DNA from: SABI01 sp028532915
GTDB taxonomy: Bacteria > Spirochaetota > Spirochaetia > Sphaerochaetales > Sphaerochaetaceae
Reading direction: 5' to 3'
Assembly (NCBI GenBank): GCA_963677225.1
Contig: OY781923.1
Span: 2,294,001 to 2,358,000 of the forward strand
Length of the DNA stretch: 64,000 nucleotides
The notes beneath the pieces are model-generated. The model was not told the origin of the DNA. It made no database searches and was given only the letters and a program-made list of their open reading frames with translations. Position numbers and translations under genes: made by a program. Of the stretch, positions 18,419 to 26,519 are shown in pieces. Position 1 is the first letter of the stretch; every line of letters begins with the position of its first letter.

Positions 18419-19029
18419 CAGATTCTCCTCCCTGACAGATCTGTAGTAGTAAATAGAATAATTTCTTCAACGTTATTTGACTGAATAAGTCGAAGCATAT
18501 CCTGATCCAGTAACATGGTTTGTATACCGCCATCTCTCCGTAGAATTCCTACATCACGAAGCATCTTGAACAAAACCGTTCGCAACTTTTGCTTTGTAGA
18601 CTCACTTATTCGCTCAAGTTCTGGATGTAAAATGGATTTCTGCTCCCAGAAATACTCATATTCATCTTTTTCAACTGATTCTTTCAGTGTTACATAGCGT
18701 TCGTGAACGACTTCTCTCATAAAATCTGCGATGAAACCATGCCTTCTGCAGATTGCCAGCCACAGGAGATTCCGCTGGTTCTGTTCTGTTGTCGAGAGAA
18801 AGAATGCCAATTCATCTTCATCTAATGTCTTCAGACGGGGAATGAGTTCTCCGACGAGTCTTTTTGCAGAATTTATCATTCTTGCCTGAAGCAGATTCTC
18901 GCTGATCACCGTCTTTCTTGTGAGAGACCAATCCTTCTTTTGTTGATACACCTGTGCAATAAGCACTGACTCATGAAGAGAAAGACTGCCGCTTGAGAAT
19001 GACATGATATATGGTTTCAAATACTTCAT
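18418..19029 (-). CDS. brxA: BREX protein BrxA (DUF1819)
   Basis: A 203-residue DUF1819 protein and the first gene of the BREX operon. Known BrxA structures are small helical proteins resembling the RNA-binding antitermination factor NusB; the role in defence is unresolved. The protein is largely helical and basic, with no membrane segments. AAGG lies seven bases before the ATG. The consensus promoter at 19152-19179 leaves a leader of about 115 bases. The gene keeps the normal family length. Confidence 0.92.
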   Translation of the reverse strand: MKYLKPYIMSFSSGSLSLHESVLIAQVYQQKKDWSLTRKTVISENLLQARMINSAKRLVGELIPRLKTLDEDELAFFLSTTEQNQRNLLWLAICRRHGFIADFMREVVHERYVTLKESVEKDEYEYFWEQKSILHPELERISESTKQKLRTVLFKMLRDVGILRRDGGIQTMLLDQDMLRLIQSNNVEEIILFTTTDLSGRRI

Positions 19030-19107
19030 AAAATTACCTTGTGCCCAATGCTGATTGGGGAAAAATTAAACAATACATCCTCATCCCCCTAGCCTAACAG
19101 GAATTTT

Positions 19108-19128
19108 GATAACATGCGATGTATTATC
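19108..19128. promoter_or_regulatory. Candidate operator downstream of the BREX promoter
   Basis: GATAACATGCGATGTATTATC has GATAA/TTATC arms and an inner CAT/ATG pair. It lies about 15-35 bases downstream of the predicted start point, where a bound repressor would block transcription. No regulator gene is adjacent, so the binder is unknown. Confidence 0.4.
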
Positions 19129-19151
19129 AAAAGTTTTCAATCATGTTTAGC

Positions 19152-19179
19152 ATTATACCCTTTATGTATACACTGTCAA
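19152..19179 (-). promoter_or_regulatory. Consensus sigma70 promoter for the BREX operon
   Basis: On the minus strand TTGACA (19174-19179) and TATAAT (19152-19157) are both exact consensus hexamers with a 16-base spacer. They point into brxA. The predicted start point is near 19,144. Confidence 0.78.
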
Positions 19180-19328
19180 ATGAAACAAAGGCTGCAAAAA
19201 ACTTCTTTTTTCAGATGATAAATTCTAGAAAAAAGTTAAATCATGCTTGAATTATGATCGAGCATGCACGACAATATGATGTAGTTGTTCTACCTTTAGC
19301 CTTTATTCGATATTCCAAAGGATGAAAT

Positions 19329-20552
19329 ATGCCAAAATCTTTTCTTTTAAATATTTCCTTGAATATAGGATTCGATCCAGAGAAGAGAAGTTTTGTTTCA
19401 CTTTCTGAGTTTAGATTGTGGATAGAAACAGAACTCTCCAAATGGAACGAGGAGGAAGAGAATGTCGTTTCTCATCTTCAGATCGCCCGATTCAAAGATC
19501 TGCTTGTCTCTGTAGAACAACTGGAAGCAGCACAAGACCGCAATGCCTTCGATAATCTAAAACGTAATTTCATAAGAAATAAAATCAATTTCCGCTTTCT
19601 AGAACATGACGCTAATAGCACAACATATCTACTATCACACAGTTTAAAAGACAAGCACTTCGATGAATATTATAACAACCTAGTGAATAATCTAAGTACC
19701 TTTTCAACCGCTAATATGGCATCAAATTATGAACATCGGATGAACTTTAAATTAATCATGCTTGATGTATTTGATGAGTATCCTCAACCCAAAGTCTTCA
19801 GCAGGAATCAACAGACTGCAGAGGAACTAAGTCGGTATATACGGAATCTTGAGGAAGAGTCCTCCACATGGAGAAATGAAACTGAAACCCATCTGTCTAA
19901 ATTTGATAACGACGCAAAGAATCTCTTACAGAGTAAAGTTGCTGAGCACAAAAAATCAATAGCTGAACACACTCAAAAATTTGAGGAGCTACATAAGAAA
20001 ATTGAAAAACAATTCGAAGATACGGATATATTCTATCGTGAGCAGTTGATGCTTCAAGGGCCTGCAGATTACTGGGAAAAACAGACTACAAAGTATCGTA
20101 ATAAGGGACAAAGATGGATATGGGCAAGTATTGGCCTTAGCGCTGTGATTATAACAATGGTCACCCTCTTTATTATTTTTCTACCAACATCATTTATAAA
20201 TCTGGAAACGAATGAAATAACTGGAACAAGTTCGATTCATTTAACAGCTTTCCTCAGAACTGTGGTTCTAGCAGGAGTTGGACTATCGGTTACAATCTAT
20301 CTTCTACGAATATTTGTTAAAATGATTCTAAGCTCATATCATATCGCTACAGACGCTGAAGAGAGAAAAACATTAGCATACCTGTATCTTGCATTATTAA
20401 AAGAAAATAAAATAGATTCAAAACAAGCATCCATAGTCTATAGTGCTTTGTTCAGTAGAACAGATACAGGATTATTAAAAGGGGATTCGAGCCCTTCAAT
20501 TGTATCACCCCTGAATGCAATTCAGGGACTGCTGCATCAAGAGCAAAATTAG
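19329..20552 (+). CDS. DUF6161-like membrane protein beside BREX
   Basis: A 407-residue protein of unknown function, divergent from the BREX operon. It has a soluble N-terminal half, a coiled coil at about 165-235, a YW-containing turn (GPADYWEK near 245), then two membrane helices (about 264-288 and 310-332) and a short helical C-terminus. This layout resembles the DUF6161 family, which I name only tentatively. AAGGATG precedes the ATG. It is AT-rich like its two downstream neighbours. Its place next to brxA makes it a candidate accessory or partner defence gene, but nothing in the sequence shows this directly. Confidence 0.7.
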   Translation: MPKSFLLNISLNIGFDPEKRSFVSLSEFRLWIETELSKWNEEEENVVSHLQIARFKDLLVSVEQLEAAQDRNAFDNLKRNFIRNKINFRFLEHDANSTTYLLSHSLKDKHFDEYYNNLVNNLSTFSTANMASNYEHRMNFKLIMLDVFDEYPQPKVFSRNQQTAEELSRYIRNLEEESSTWRNETETHLSKFDNDAKNLLQSKVAEHKKSIAEHTQKFEELHKKIEKQFEDTDIFYREQLMLQGPADYWEKQTTKYRNKGQRWIWASIGLSAVIITMVTLFIIFLPTSFINLETNEITGTSSIHLTAFLRTVVLAGVGLSVTIYLLRIFVKMILSSYHIATDAEERKTLAYLYLALLKENKIDSKQASIVYSALFSRTDTGLLKGDSSPSIVSPLNAIQGLLHQEQN

Positions 20553-20581
20553 AATATCATTTTTGGAAGGGGAGTAATCTT

Positions 20582-21340
20582 ATGAACTTGCTTTCATTTC
20601 TAGATCAGTGGAGAGCTGATTTCATTAAAGATTATTGGGAATGTCCTTATTGCATGAAAATTTTTCGACTTGATAGTGATCAAATGGATTTTTCTTATTT
20701 AGTTACTTCGAACGACGAGAATACGAATACCGCTGCAATTACATTATCAGGGACATTCTGGTGCCCAGATTGTTTAAAACCTTCCATATATCTATCAGAC
20801 TACGTAAATTGTACAATAAGTAGATATAACAATGTGGAATTCCCAGATTATAATGGCGACGAAATTCAAAACTCTTATACGATGATCTATCCCGAAAAGA
20901 GAGGGAAAAACTACCCAGAATATATCCCAGAACCTATTAGGAGGGATTATTTGGAAGCTGTCAAAATTGTAAACCATAGTCCCAAAGCTTCAGCAACCCT
21001 CGCTCGCAGATGCTTGCAAGGGATGTTAGTAGACAAGTGGACAGTAAGTAAACAAAAAAAATTATATGCGCAAATAGATGAGATTAGAGACCGAGTAACG
21101 GAGAAGACTTTTAATGCTATAGATGCTGTCAGAAAAATCGGTAATATAGGTGCCCATATGAAAAATCCAAATGTAAGCGCAATTGATGATTCTCCGATAA
21201 CAGCCTCAGATGCAGAAGTGCTAATCGCATTGATCGAAGTCTTAATAAAAACATGGTATACAGATCCAGTTAATGAGGACAGGTTAATGGATAAGATAAT
21301 TTCTAGGGAACATGTATTAAACAGTAGAGAGTTTTTATAA
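20582..21340 (+). CDS. DUF4145 domain protein with zinc-ribbon-like N-terminus
   Basis: A 252-residue protein with two CxxC pairs in the N-terminal third (CPYC at 21-24, CPDC at 61-64), likely one zinc site. A DUF4145 helical domain spans about 115-230, recognised by SPKASATLARRCLQGMLV and KIGNIGAHMKNP. DUF4145 proteins recur in restriction and other defence neighbourhoods, but their activity is unknown. GGAAGGGGAG stands before the ATG and the gene follows its upstream neighbour by 29 bases, so the two are probably cotranscribed. Confidence 0.82.
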   Translation: MNLLSFLDQWRADFIKDYWECPYCMKIFRLDSDQMDFSYLVTSNDENTNTAAITLSGTFWCPDCLKPSIYLSDYVNCTISRYNNVEFPDYNGDEIQNSYTMIYPEKRGKNYPEYIPEPIRRDYLEAVKIVNHSPKASATLARRCLQGMLVDKWTVSKQKKLYAQIDEIRDRVTEKTFNAIDAVRKIGNIGAHMKNPNVSAIDDSPITASDAEVLIALIEVLIKTWYTDPVNEDRLMDKIISREHVLNSREFL

Positions 21341-21389
21341 AAGTAGAGAATTACCGACAACTTGTAATAATATTAAAGGAATTTCATAG

Positions 21390-22022
21390 ATGAGAAAAAT
21401 TAGTCTTACCAGTATCCTAATCTATATCTTCATATTTGGGACTAGCTGTCTCTCAACGTATAGTTACAATGCTGCGCCTCAAGTTGAATTCATCAACCAG
21501 TACGATATGCCATTAAAAATAAAGTTTACCTCATTTGATTTATCTAAAATCTTCTATGAATATGACGTTCCTCCATATTCTAGTTACACAATAGAATTTC
21601 CATATAACATAGACTCATTTATTTCCTTTCATCACGAAGGTGTCTATTTTGACGATTTTATTTCTGATATGAAATATATAAATAAGTATGCACCATATCA
21701 AGTTGTCAAACCAATTGCTGACCAAGGCTGGTTAGAAATAATAAATAAGACGGACTCCAATCTTTACAATCTTAGTTTTGGAAAAAATATGGAATTTTAT
21801 ACGGTAACTGATGTTGATTCATTGGCTATTCCCTTCGGTCGAGATTACTCAAACGATATCATAGGAAATTCTATAATTTTGCGCCATTTCATTAAGGTAT
21901 CCGAATCTACCACAGACTATATACATCTTTCGGACTCCTACTTCGAAGACTCAAAGCCTATTGGGAATAAAATAACAGTCCATCCTGGTGAAATTGTTAC
22001 TGTTACACTAACAAAACAATGA
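21390..22022 (+). CDS. Small predicted lipoprotein, unknown function
   Basis: A 210-residue secreted protein. The N-terminal stretch has a hydrophobic core and the lipobox-like IFGTSC, so Cys20 is the likely lipidation site. The rest is rich in Tyr, Asp and Ser with beta-strand-like alternation, and I recognise no domain. AAAGGA precedes the ATG and it follows the DUF4145 gene by 49 bases. Why a lipoprotein travels with these two genes is unclear; it may be cargo of the same island. Confidence 0.65.
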   Translation: MRKISLTSILIYIFIFGTSCLSTYSYNAAPQVEFINQYDMPLKIKFTSFDLSKIFYEYDVPPYSSYTIEFPYNIDSFISFHHEGVYFDDFISDMKYINKYAPYQVVKPIADQGWLEIINKTDSNLYNLSFGKNMEFYTVTDVDSLAIPFGRDYSNDIIGNSIILRHFIKVSESTTDYIHLSDSYFEDSKPIGNKITVHPGEIVTVTLTKQ

Positions 22023-22167
22023 AAAAGGTGTTACCTAAATTTCATCAACAAGTGAAAACTGAGAAAAACAGAGGTGAACAGTGTGTTGACAATAATCCTT
22101 TTCTGGGGTTACATTTAATCAACACGAATATACGGTGAGCGATGGGGGGTAAACAGCCTATTTACGG

Positions 22168-22211
22168 CTTTGACATGGTGGAAGTCGCCAGTTCAACCCT
22201 GGCATCGCCCA
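22168..22211 (+). pseudogene. 3' half of tRNA-Val(GAC), likely attachment-site remnant
   Basis: From the anticodon loop TTGACAT onward this reads as tRNA-Val: 3' anticodon stem GGTGG, variable loop AAGTC, T-arm GCCAG-TTCAACC-CTGGC, acceptor strand ATCGCCC and discriminator A. The 5' half does not fold. A GAGCGAT at 22137-22143 could pair imperfectly with the acceptor, but the D-arm is missing and the 5' anticodon stem is poor. A 3' tRNA half followed by the native terminator is what integration at a tRNA leaves at the far end of an island. Confidence 0.65.
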
Positions 22212-22213
22212 AC

Positions 22214-22258
22214 AATAAGTGCTTATAATATAAAAAATTATAGGCACTTATTTTTTTA
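22214..22258 (+). terminator. Rho-independent terminator after the tRNA-Val remnant
   Basis: AATAAGTGCTTATAAT pairs with ATTATAGGCACTTATT across a short A-rich loop and is followed by a T run. It starts three bases after the tRNA remnant, as expected for a tRNA gene's own terminator. Confidence 0.85.
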
Positions 22259-22322
22259 TTTTCTTAGTAAATCCTGTTTGTGATAGAAAATGTGATAGAA
22301 GAATCGCATTATTTGCGACTCT

Positions 22323-22631
22323 TCACATTTTCTTGTGGGATTTGAAACGAACTTTAGGTTTTCTACTTGCTTCCATAATCTTTAGAAAGAAATAATCGAT
22401 ATCTCTAAATCTATATGCTTTTCTTCGAATAGTTTTGATGATATTATTCGTTCTTTCTAATTTACCAGAGGAGATTGGATGATCAGCGTGGTTCACAATA
22501 CCTTCTATATGAGATTCTATAGTTTTCGCATAAGTAAGAATTTCAGGGACCTGACTCTGATGTGCAAGAGTTAACCACAGCTTCATTCCTTCTTTCAGTT
22601 TTTCTTTTTCTTCTAGAGTATACTTTTTCAA
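22323..22631 (-). pseudogene. ISL3-family transposase, C-terminal fragment
   Basis: A 102-codon frame encoding the end of an ISL3-type transposase. SGKLERTNNIIKTIRRKAY and RFRDIDYFFLKI match the conserved C-terminal part with the catalytic glutamate region. About three quarters of the protein is missing, and the sequence immediately upstream belongs to a different, IS3-like, remnant. No terminal repeats are recognisable. It is a dead fragment. Confidence 0.75.
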
Positions 22632-22689
22632 CTTCTATACCCATGACTTTCCGCTCTTCAGTTCTTCTACATATTGTGCATACTACTTA

Positions 22690-22812
22690 CAGAGTGTCTT
22701 GAAACAGCGATCATCACATCAGCTGAACCTTTGTCATATTGAATATACAGCTTAACTGCCTTCAACTTCTTTTCTCTTGCATACGCTCGTTTCTCCTCTA
22801 CAAGTTGTGAAA
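22690..22812 (-). pseudogene. IS3-family OrfA fragment
   Basis: Reading the minus strand gives VEEKRAYAREKKLKAVKLYI and then QYDKGSADVIAVSRHSV before a stop. This is the start of an IS3/IS150-type OrfA helix-turn-helix protein. Only about 40 codons remain. Confidence 0.55.
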
Positions 22813-22833
22813 GTCAATGACTTTTTTCCCTAA

Positions 22834-22923
22834 TGAGGTAAGATGATTTACCTCAACTGGATAACGACGTTTTTCGGTGATTCGATAATGACATTTTTTT
22901 ATTCTTCGGTAAGGACGTTTTTT
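22834..22923. repeat. IS21-end repeats: inverted repeat plus three direct repeats
   Basis: TGAGGTAA and TTACCTCA form a perfect 8-bp inverted repeat at 22834-22855. Three imperfect direct repeats follow: GATAACGACGTTTTT at 22860, GATAATGACATTTTTTT at 22884 and GTAAGGACGTTTTTTT at 22909. Multiple short terminal repeats next to istB are characteristic of an IS21 end. Confidence 0.55.
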
Positions 22924-22978
22924 ATAGACACCTCAAGGAACTTTTTCTTTACCTTCTTGGGTAGTCACCCGCCACACC

Positions 22979-23743
22979 TTACTTAAGCAGTTCCTCCTCT
23001 GGGTGTTTGATTCGATATGATTCGCCTCTCAACGAGAAGCACTTTGAGTGATGTAAAATGCGATCAAGGAGAGCTGTAGTGAGGATAGGATCTCCCATCA
23101 CTTCAGCCCATTGTCCAATCTCCTTGTTGGTCGTGAAGATGACTGAGGTTTTCTCATATAGTTCGCTGACCAGATTGAAGAAATTATTAGCCTGTTCCTT
23201 TCTAATCGGTGTGAAGCCGATCTCATCTATGATAACGACATCAGCTTTTCTGATTCTGCGGAGGCGGAAGTTTGCCGCCCTGCTGTGAGCCGCCGTGTCC
23301 ATGATTTCCATTAGGGAGGTCATACGCTCAAAACACACCGTATAGCCGGATTGTATTGCCTCAAGCCCGAGACCGACAGCTAGCATGGTTTTCCCGATGC
23401 CTGGAGGACCAAGCAGGAGAATGTTGACATGAGCATCGATCCAGTTAAGGTCTTTGAGTTCGAAAATCTGTGTGGTGGTAATACCTCCTTCAATCTCACG
23501 GGTGTCGAACTCATCAAGAGACCGAGGATTCGGCGGGAAGTGAGCTCCTGAAAGATTCCGCTTCCTGTGCTTCTCGTTCCTGACGTTGAGTTCTTGTTCA
23601 ATCAGGAGATCAAGAAACCCTCGGTACGTCAGATTATTCTCCTCAGCGGTATGGATGAGATCGGCAAACTGGGAAACAATATGCTTGAATCCGACACTGG
23701 AAAGAGAAGCTTTTGTCTGCGCAATGGTGTGTTTATTCATCAT
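22979..23743 (-). CDS. istB: IS21-family transposition helper ATPase IstB
   Basis: A full-length 254-residue IstB, the AAA+ ATPase that assists the IstA transposase of IS21 elements. Walker A is LLGPPGIGKTM (about 110-120) and Walker B VVIIDEIGFTP. The ATG overlaps the istA stop (ATGA), the normal IS21 arrangement, and GGAGGAG precedes it. Because the partner istA keeps only its last 62 codons or so, this copy cannot move on its own. The gene itself shows no break. Confidence 0.92.
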   Translation of the reverse strand: MMNKHTIAQTKASLSSVGFKHIVSQFADLIHTAEENNLTYRGFLDLLIEQELNVRNEKHRKRNLSGAHFPPNPRSLDEFDTREIEGGITTTQIFELKDLNWIDAHVNILLLGPPGIGKTMLAVGLGLEAIQSGYTVCFERMTSLMEIMDTAAHSRAANFRLRRIRKADVVIIDEIGFTPIRKEQANNFFNLVSELYEKTSVIFTTNKEIGQWAEVMGDPILTTALLDRILHHSKCFSLRGESYRIKHPEEELLK

Positions 23744-23925
23744 TTGACTCCTCCTTCGTTCTGATTCACTTTACGGGTGAAGCAACTCTGGTAGAAGTCT
23801 TGTTCACGAATCTGAACCTCGACGGGCATGGAGAGCGTGTTCGTATCAAATAACATGCCATCAGGGACAACGGGAGCTTCAGCTTCCTTCTGCATTCCCT
23901 CATAGATAGCCTGGAACTGAGTGAA
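23740..23925 (-). pseudogene. istA: IstA transposase, C-terminal remnant
   Basis: The minus strand reads TFTQFQAIYEGMQKEAEAP and continues through MLFDTNTLSMPVEVQIREQ to a stop overlapping the istB start. This is the C-terminal tail that precedes istB in IS21 elements. The remaining 450 or so residues are gone. At about 23,925 the sequence changes abruptly into a plus-strand regulator fragment. Confidence 0.75.
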
Positions 23926-24674
23926 TGTATACCTATAGGTACTGCAGCATCGAGCCAGGAGAGAAAGAGGTTCGAAACCCGCTCATAGTTTCAGCTTTTA
24001 GAAGAATAGGGTTCAGTGAACATGCCGGATGGGGATTAAGAGATGTATTCAGATCTTGGCGCGATTTAGGATATCTTCCTCCTGAGATTACTAATGATAA
24101 ATCCAACAAAACGTTTGAGTTAATTCTTAAACAAGAGATACTTCTCTCAGAAGATCAAATAGCATTTCAGAAAACAATTGGGGTACATCTTTCGCAAGAT
24201 GAAGCAGCCGTATTCGCTTACGCTTGCAAAAAACTTACAGGAATTCACTTAACTGATATAAGATCTGTTATAAATGAACCTGTTTCTACGTGTGTTAAAG
24301 TTGCTAATCAATTAGTGAATCAGGTGCTACTTGTACGAATATCTGAAAATTCCTTTGATTTAGCACCTGTAATGAAACAGAGATTTATTGACAAGGCCCA
24401 TGACAAGGCCCATGACGAGGCCCATGATAAGTTGAATGAGACTGAGATGAAGATCCTCCAAGCATGTAAGACAGCAATGAGTACTCCTGAACTTTTAAAA
24501 ATTCTTGGGTATAAGAGCAGAACAGGAAATTATAAAAACGCATTAACCAGTCTTTTAGAAGCAGAATTGATTGAAATGACTATTCCCGAAAGCCCACGGA
24601 GTAAATCGCAAAAGTACATCATATCTGCGAAAGGTATCGATTTAATGAAGCAATGGGAGAACATGAGTGATTAA
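23926..24674 (+). pseudogene. AlbA_2/HATPase_c_4-type regulator, 5'-truncated
   Basis: This is the C-terminal half of a putative transcriptional regulator of the Schlafen/AlbA_2 group (COG2865-like). RNPLIVSAFRRIGFSEHAGW followed by GLRDVFRSWRDLGYLPPEI is the conserved segment near the end of that family's ATPase-like domain. Winged-helix-like sequence follows (MSTPELLKILGYKSRTGNYK). The DNA-binding N-terminal domain is missing: the frame starts at the junction with the IS21 remnant. A short in-protein repeat, AHDK-AHDK-AHDE-AHDK, sits before the last domain. It is probably inactive. Confidence 0.7.
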
Positions 24675-25032
24675 ATTGATAATCAAGACCATACCATCTA
24701 TACATATGAATCTGCACCACATAAAGCCTGTGTCCATAGAAGTTCGCAATTTTGATTGAAAAAATCATGAGAATCCAATCCAGTCAGGCAACCTCTTCTA
24801 ATTTCAATCTTTGTTCAGTCAACGACTGATCGCTAATATATGCTCTTGCTGATTGCCACTCTTCCTCATACTCTATGAGATACGGATAACCAGTCAAATA
24901 TATGAAGCTCTGTTGGGAAAAACACCTCTTGAGTATCATAGGAGTCTTGGTTAAACATCATAGAAAAGCCCACCTATTTATCCGCATCCCCTATTGGTTA
25001 ATTTCTTCCGCCCCTAACAACGAGCATCACTG
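24675..25032. other. Decayed region between IS debris and pelG
   Basis: No intact gene. On the minus strand an open stretch from about 24,938 to a stop at 24,784 encodes a protein-like peptide (GYPYLIEYEEEWQSARAYI followed by SDQSLTEQRLKLEEVA) that I do not recognise. A frame-shifted continuation reaches the repeat at 24726-24769. It looks like the broken end of a lost gene. Confidence 0.4.
24726..24769 (+). repeat. 44-bp imperfect direct repeat, left copy
   Basis: This matches 35149-35192 at about 38 of 44 positions in the same orientation. The shared core is TAGAAGTTC followed by ATTTTGATTGAAA. The two copies bracket the Pel operon. Confidence 0.6.
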
Positions 25033-26505
25033 CTACTTCAACCCTCTTCTCTTATCGACTCTTTTATTGAGGAAATCTGCAATTTTCACAAATATATCAT
25101 GAGGTTCCTGCATATACATCGGTTGAAGAGCGAATGTATCATAGTTGATATTTCTCAGATATTTGATAAGAGGAACTAAAGCGACTGCGAATGTGAAAGC
25201 TGAAGATATTGCAAAACCATATCCGGTATATTCTAACGGACGAGTCCTGAAGAGAAGTGTGAAACCCATATTCGAGAAGAAAAAACATGCTGCGGTCAAT
25301 AAGGCGCTTCTTCTTTTCTCAAAATAGAGAAGGACTAATATGAGAATAAATGAACTCACATTGAAAAGAGCTCCGATAGCAGTAATTTTGAAGATATCTC
25401 TGATAAGGTAGTTGATATTCAATAGATCGAAAATAGGGTTTGCAAGTAATACCAGTGTGACATTCACCAATAGCTGAACCATAAATGTGTAGGAAAGATT
25501 ATATCGTAGAGATTCAATCATTTTATACTTTGATTTATCAATTTCTTTTAACGTCAGGGCTGAGTTGACTTTTCTGAAGTAACTTCTATATCGTTCGTAG
25601 AAATCAGTTTCAATAATAACAAGAAATAAAACAAGAGAGACTATCGTTGTGAGATAAGAGAGGAAGATGACATTATCATAGTAGGGAGCGAAAATAAACA
25701 CATCATATACCTTCACCTGAAAATCACTGAACCACAAGAGAATATTATCGATCCATAATCCGCAGGTATACAACAAACCGATGAGGCTTAAACTTATATG
25801 CTTACCAAAATATCTGATAAAATCATATGTGTAAGGATTACCATGATGAAAGGCAGAAAAGAACGTATATAATAAGATGATGAAGATGGTGCTTAATCCT
25901 ATTACATAAGAGAGTAAGAAATTCGTCGAACCGCTGAAATCTTTGAAATAGAGAGGATTCTCTATAAATATGAGACTGAAGGCGAGTGTTACCACTCCTC
26001 CGAGTATATACGCAATCCCGATGAGCTTATAGTTTTTTACCGCACTCAGAAAGATCATGATTACCCAGATCATTGAGATCAGAACAAAGATACACGATGA
26101 TAAGACCTTATAAAAAAGCGGTAAGGGCACATGATAATAAAAGATAACACATGCGGTAAGGCTCAGGAAGAATACGATAGAATTGAGCCCGATATATGTG
26201 GGCCTTATTGCCTCATATTCCTTATTATACAACTTGTCAGAGATATACCTTGTAACCACGAGCTGCAGGGGAGCAACGAGTATCTGCGAAAAGAGAAATG
26301 AGTAGACGATGGTCGCAGAGAACAGATCCCTTTCAATGTTATCGATTTCCACTAATTTCATTAACAACAACAAAAAGTTAATAGATATGACACTGATAAT
26401 CCATGGACCAGCTGCGATAAAAGAGGAGTAGACATAACCGAGAGCTCTGCTGGAGAAACTCTCTTTAGTGAACATCTTCTTTAATGAAAATCCAATACCA
26501 GCCAT
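25033..26505 (-). CDS. pelG: Pel exopolysaccharide transporter PelG
   Basis: A 490-residue inner-membrane protein with about twelve hydrophobic helices. It opens with MAGIGFSLKKMF and AAGPWIISVI, the PelG hallmark start. PelG is a MATE/Wzx-like flippase that, with glycosyltransferase PelF and the PelD-PelE scaffold, synthesises and exports the cationic Pel polysaccharide. AAGGCGG lies upstream of the ATG, and the gene is last in the operon, 14 bases after pelF. The length is close to that of known PelG proteins. Confidence 0.9.
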   Translation of the reverse strand: MAGIGFSLKKMFTKESFSSRALGYVYSSFIAAGPWIISVISINFLLLLMKLVEIDNIERDLFSATIVYSFLFSQILVAPLQLVVTRYISDKLYNKEYEAIRPTYIGLNSIVFFLSLTACVIFYYHVPLPLFYKVLSSCIFVLISMIWVIMIFLSAVKNYKLIGIAYILGGVVTLAFSLIFIENPLYFKDFSGSTNFLLSYVIGLSTIFIILLYTFFSAFHHGNPYTYDFIRYFGKHISLSLIGLLYTCGLWIDNILLWFSDFQVKVYDVFIFAPYYDNVIFLSYLTTIVSLVLFLVIIETDFYERYRSYFRKVNSALTLKEIDKSKYKMIESLRYNLSYTFMVQLLVNVTLVLLANPIFDLLNINYLIRDIFKITAIGALFNVSSFILILVLLYFEKRRSALLTAACFFFSNMGFTLLFRTRPLEYTGYGFAISSAFTFAVALVPLIKYLRNINYDTFALQPMYMQEPHDIFVKIADFLNKRVDKRRGLK

Positions 26506-26519
26506 CTATTTACGCCGCC

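Noticed and set aside
22137..22211. A complete functional tRNA-Val
   Set aside because: The length fits, but the D-arm does not form, the 5' anticodon stem mispairs and the acceptor has a mismatch. Only the 3' half is convincing.
22834..22923. CRISPR array
   Set aside because: The three repeats are short, diverged and spaced only 8-9 bases apart, and lie at an IS21 end without cas genes.
24393..24434. Tandem GACAAGGCCCAT-like units as a CRISPR or regulatory repeat
   Set aside because: They are in-frame codon repeats (AHDK) within the regulator fragment, with no spacers.
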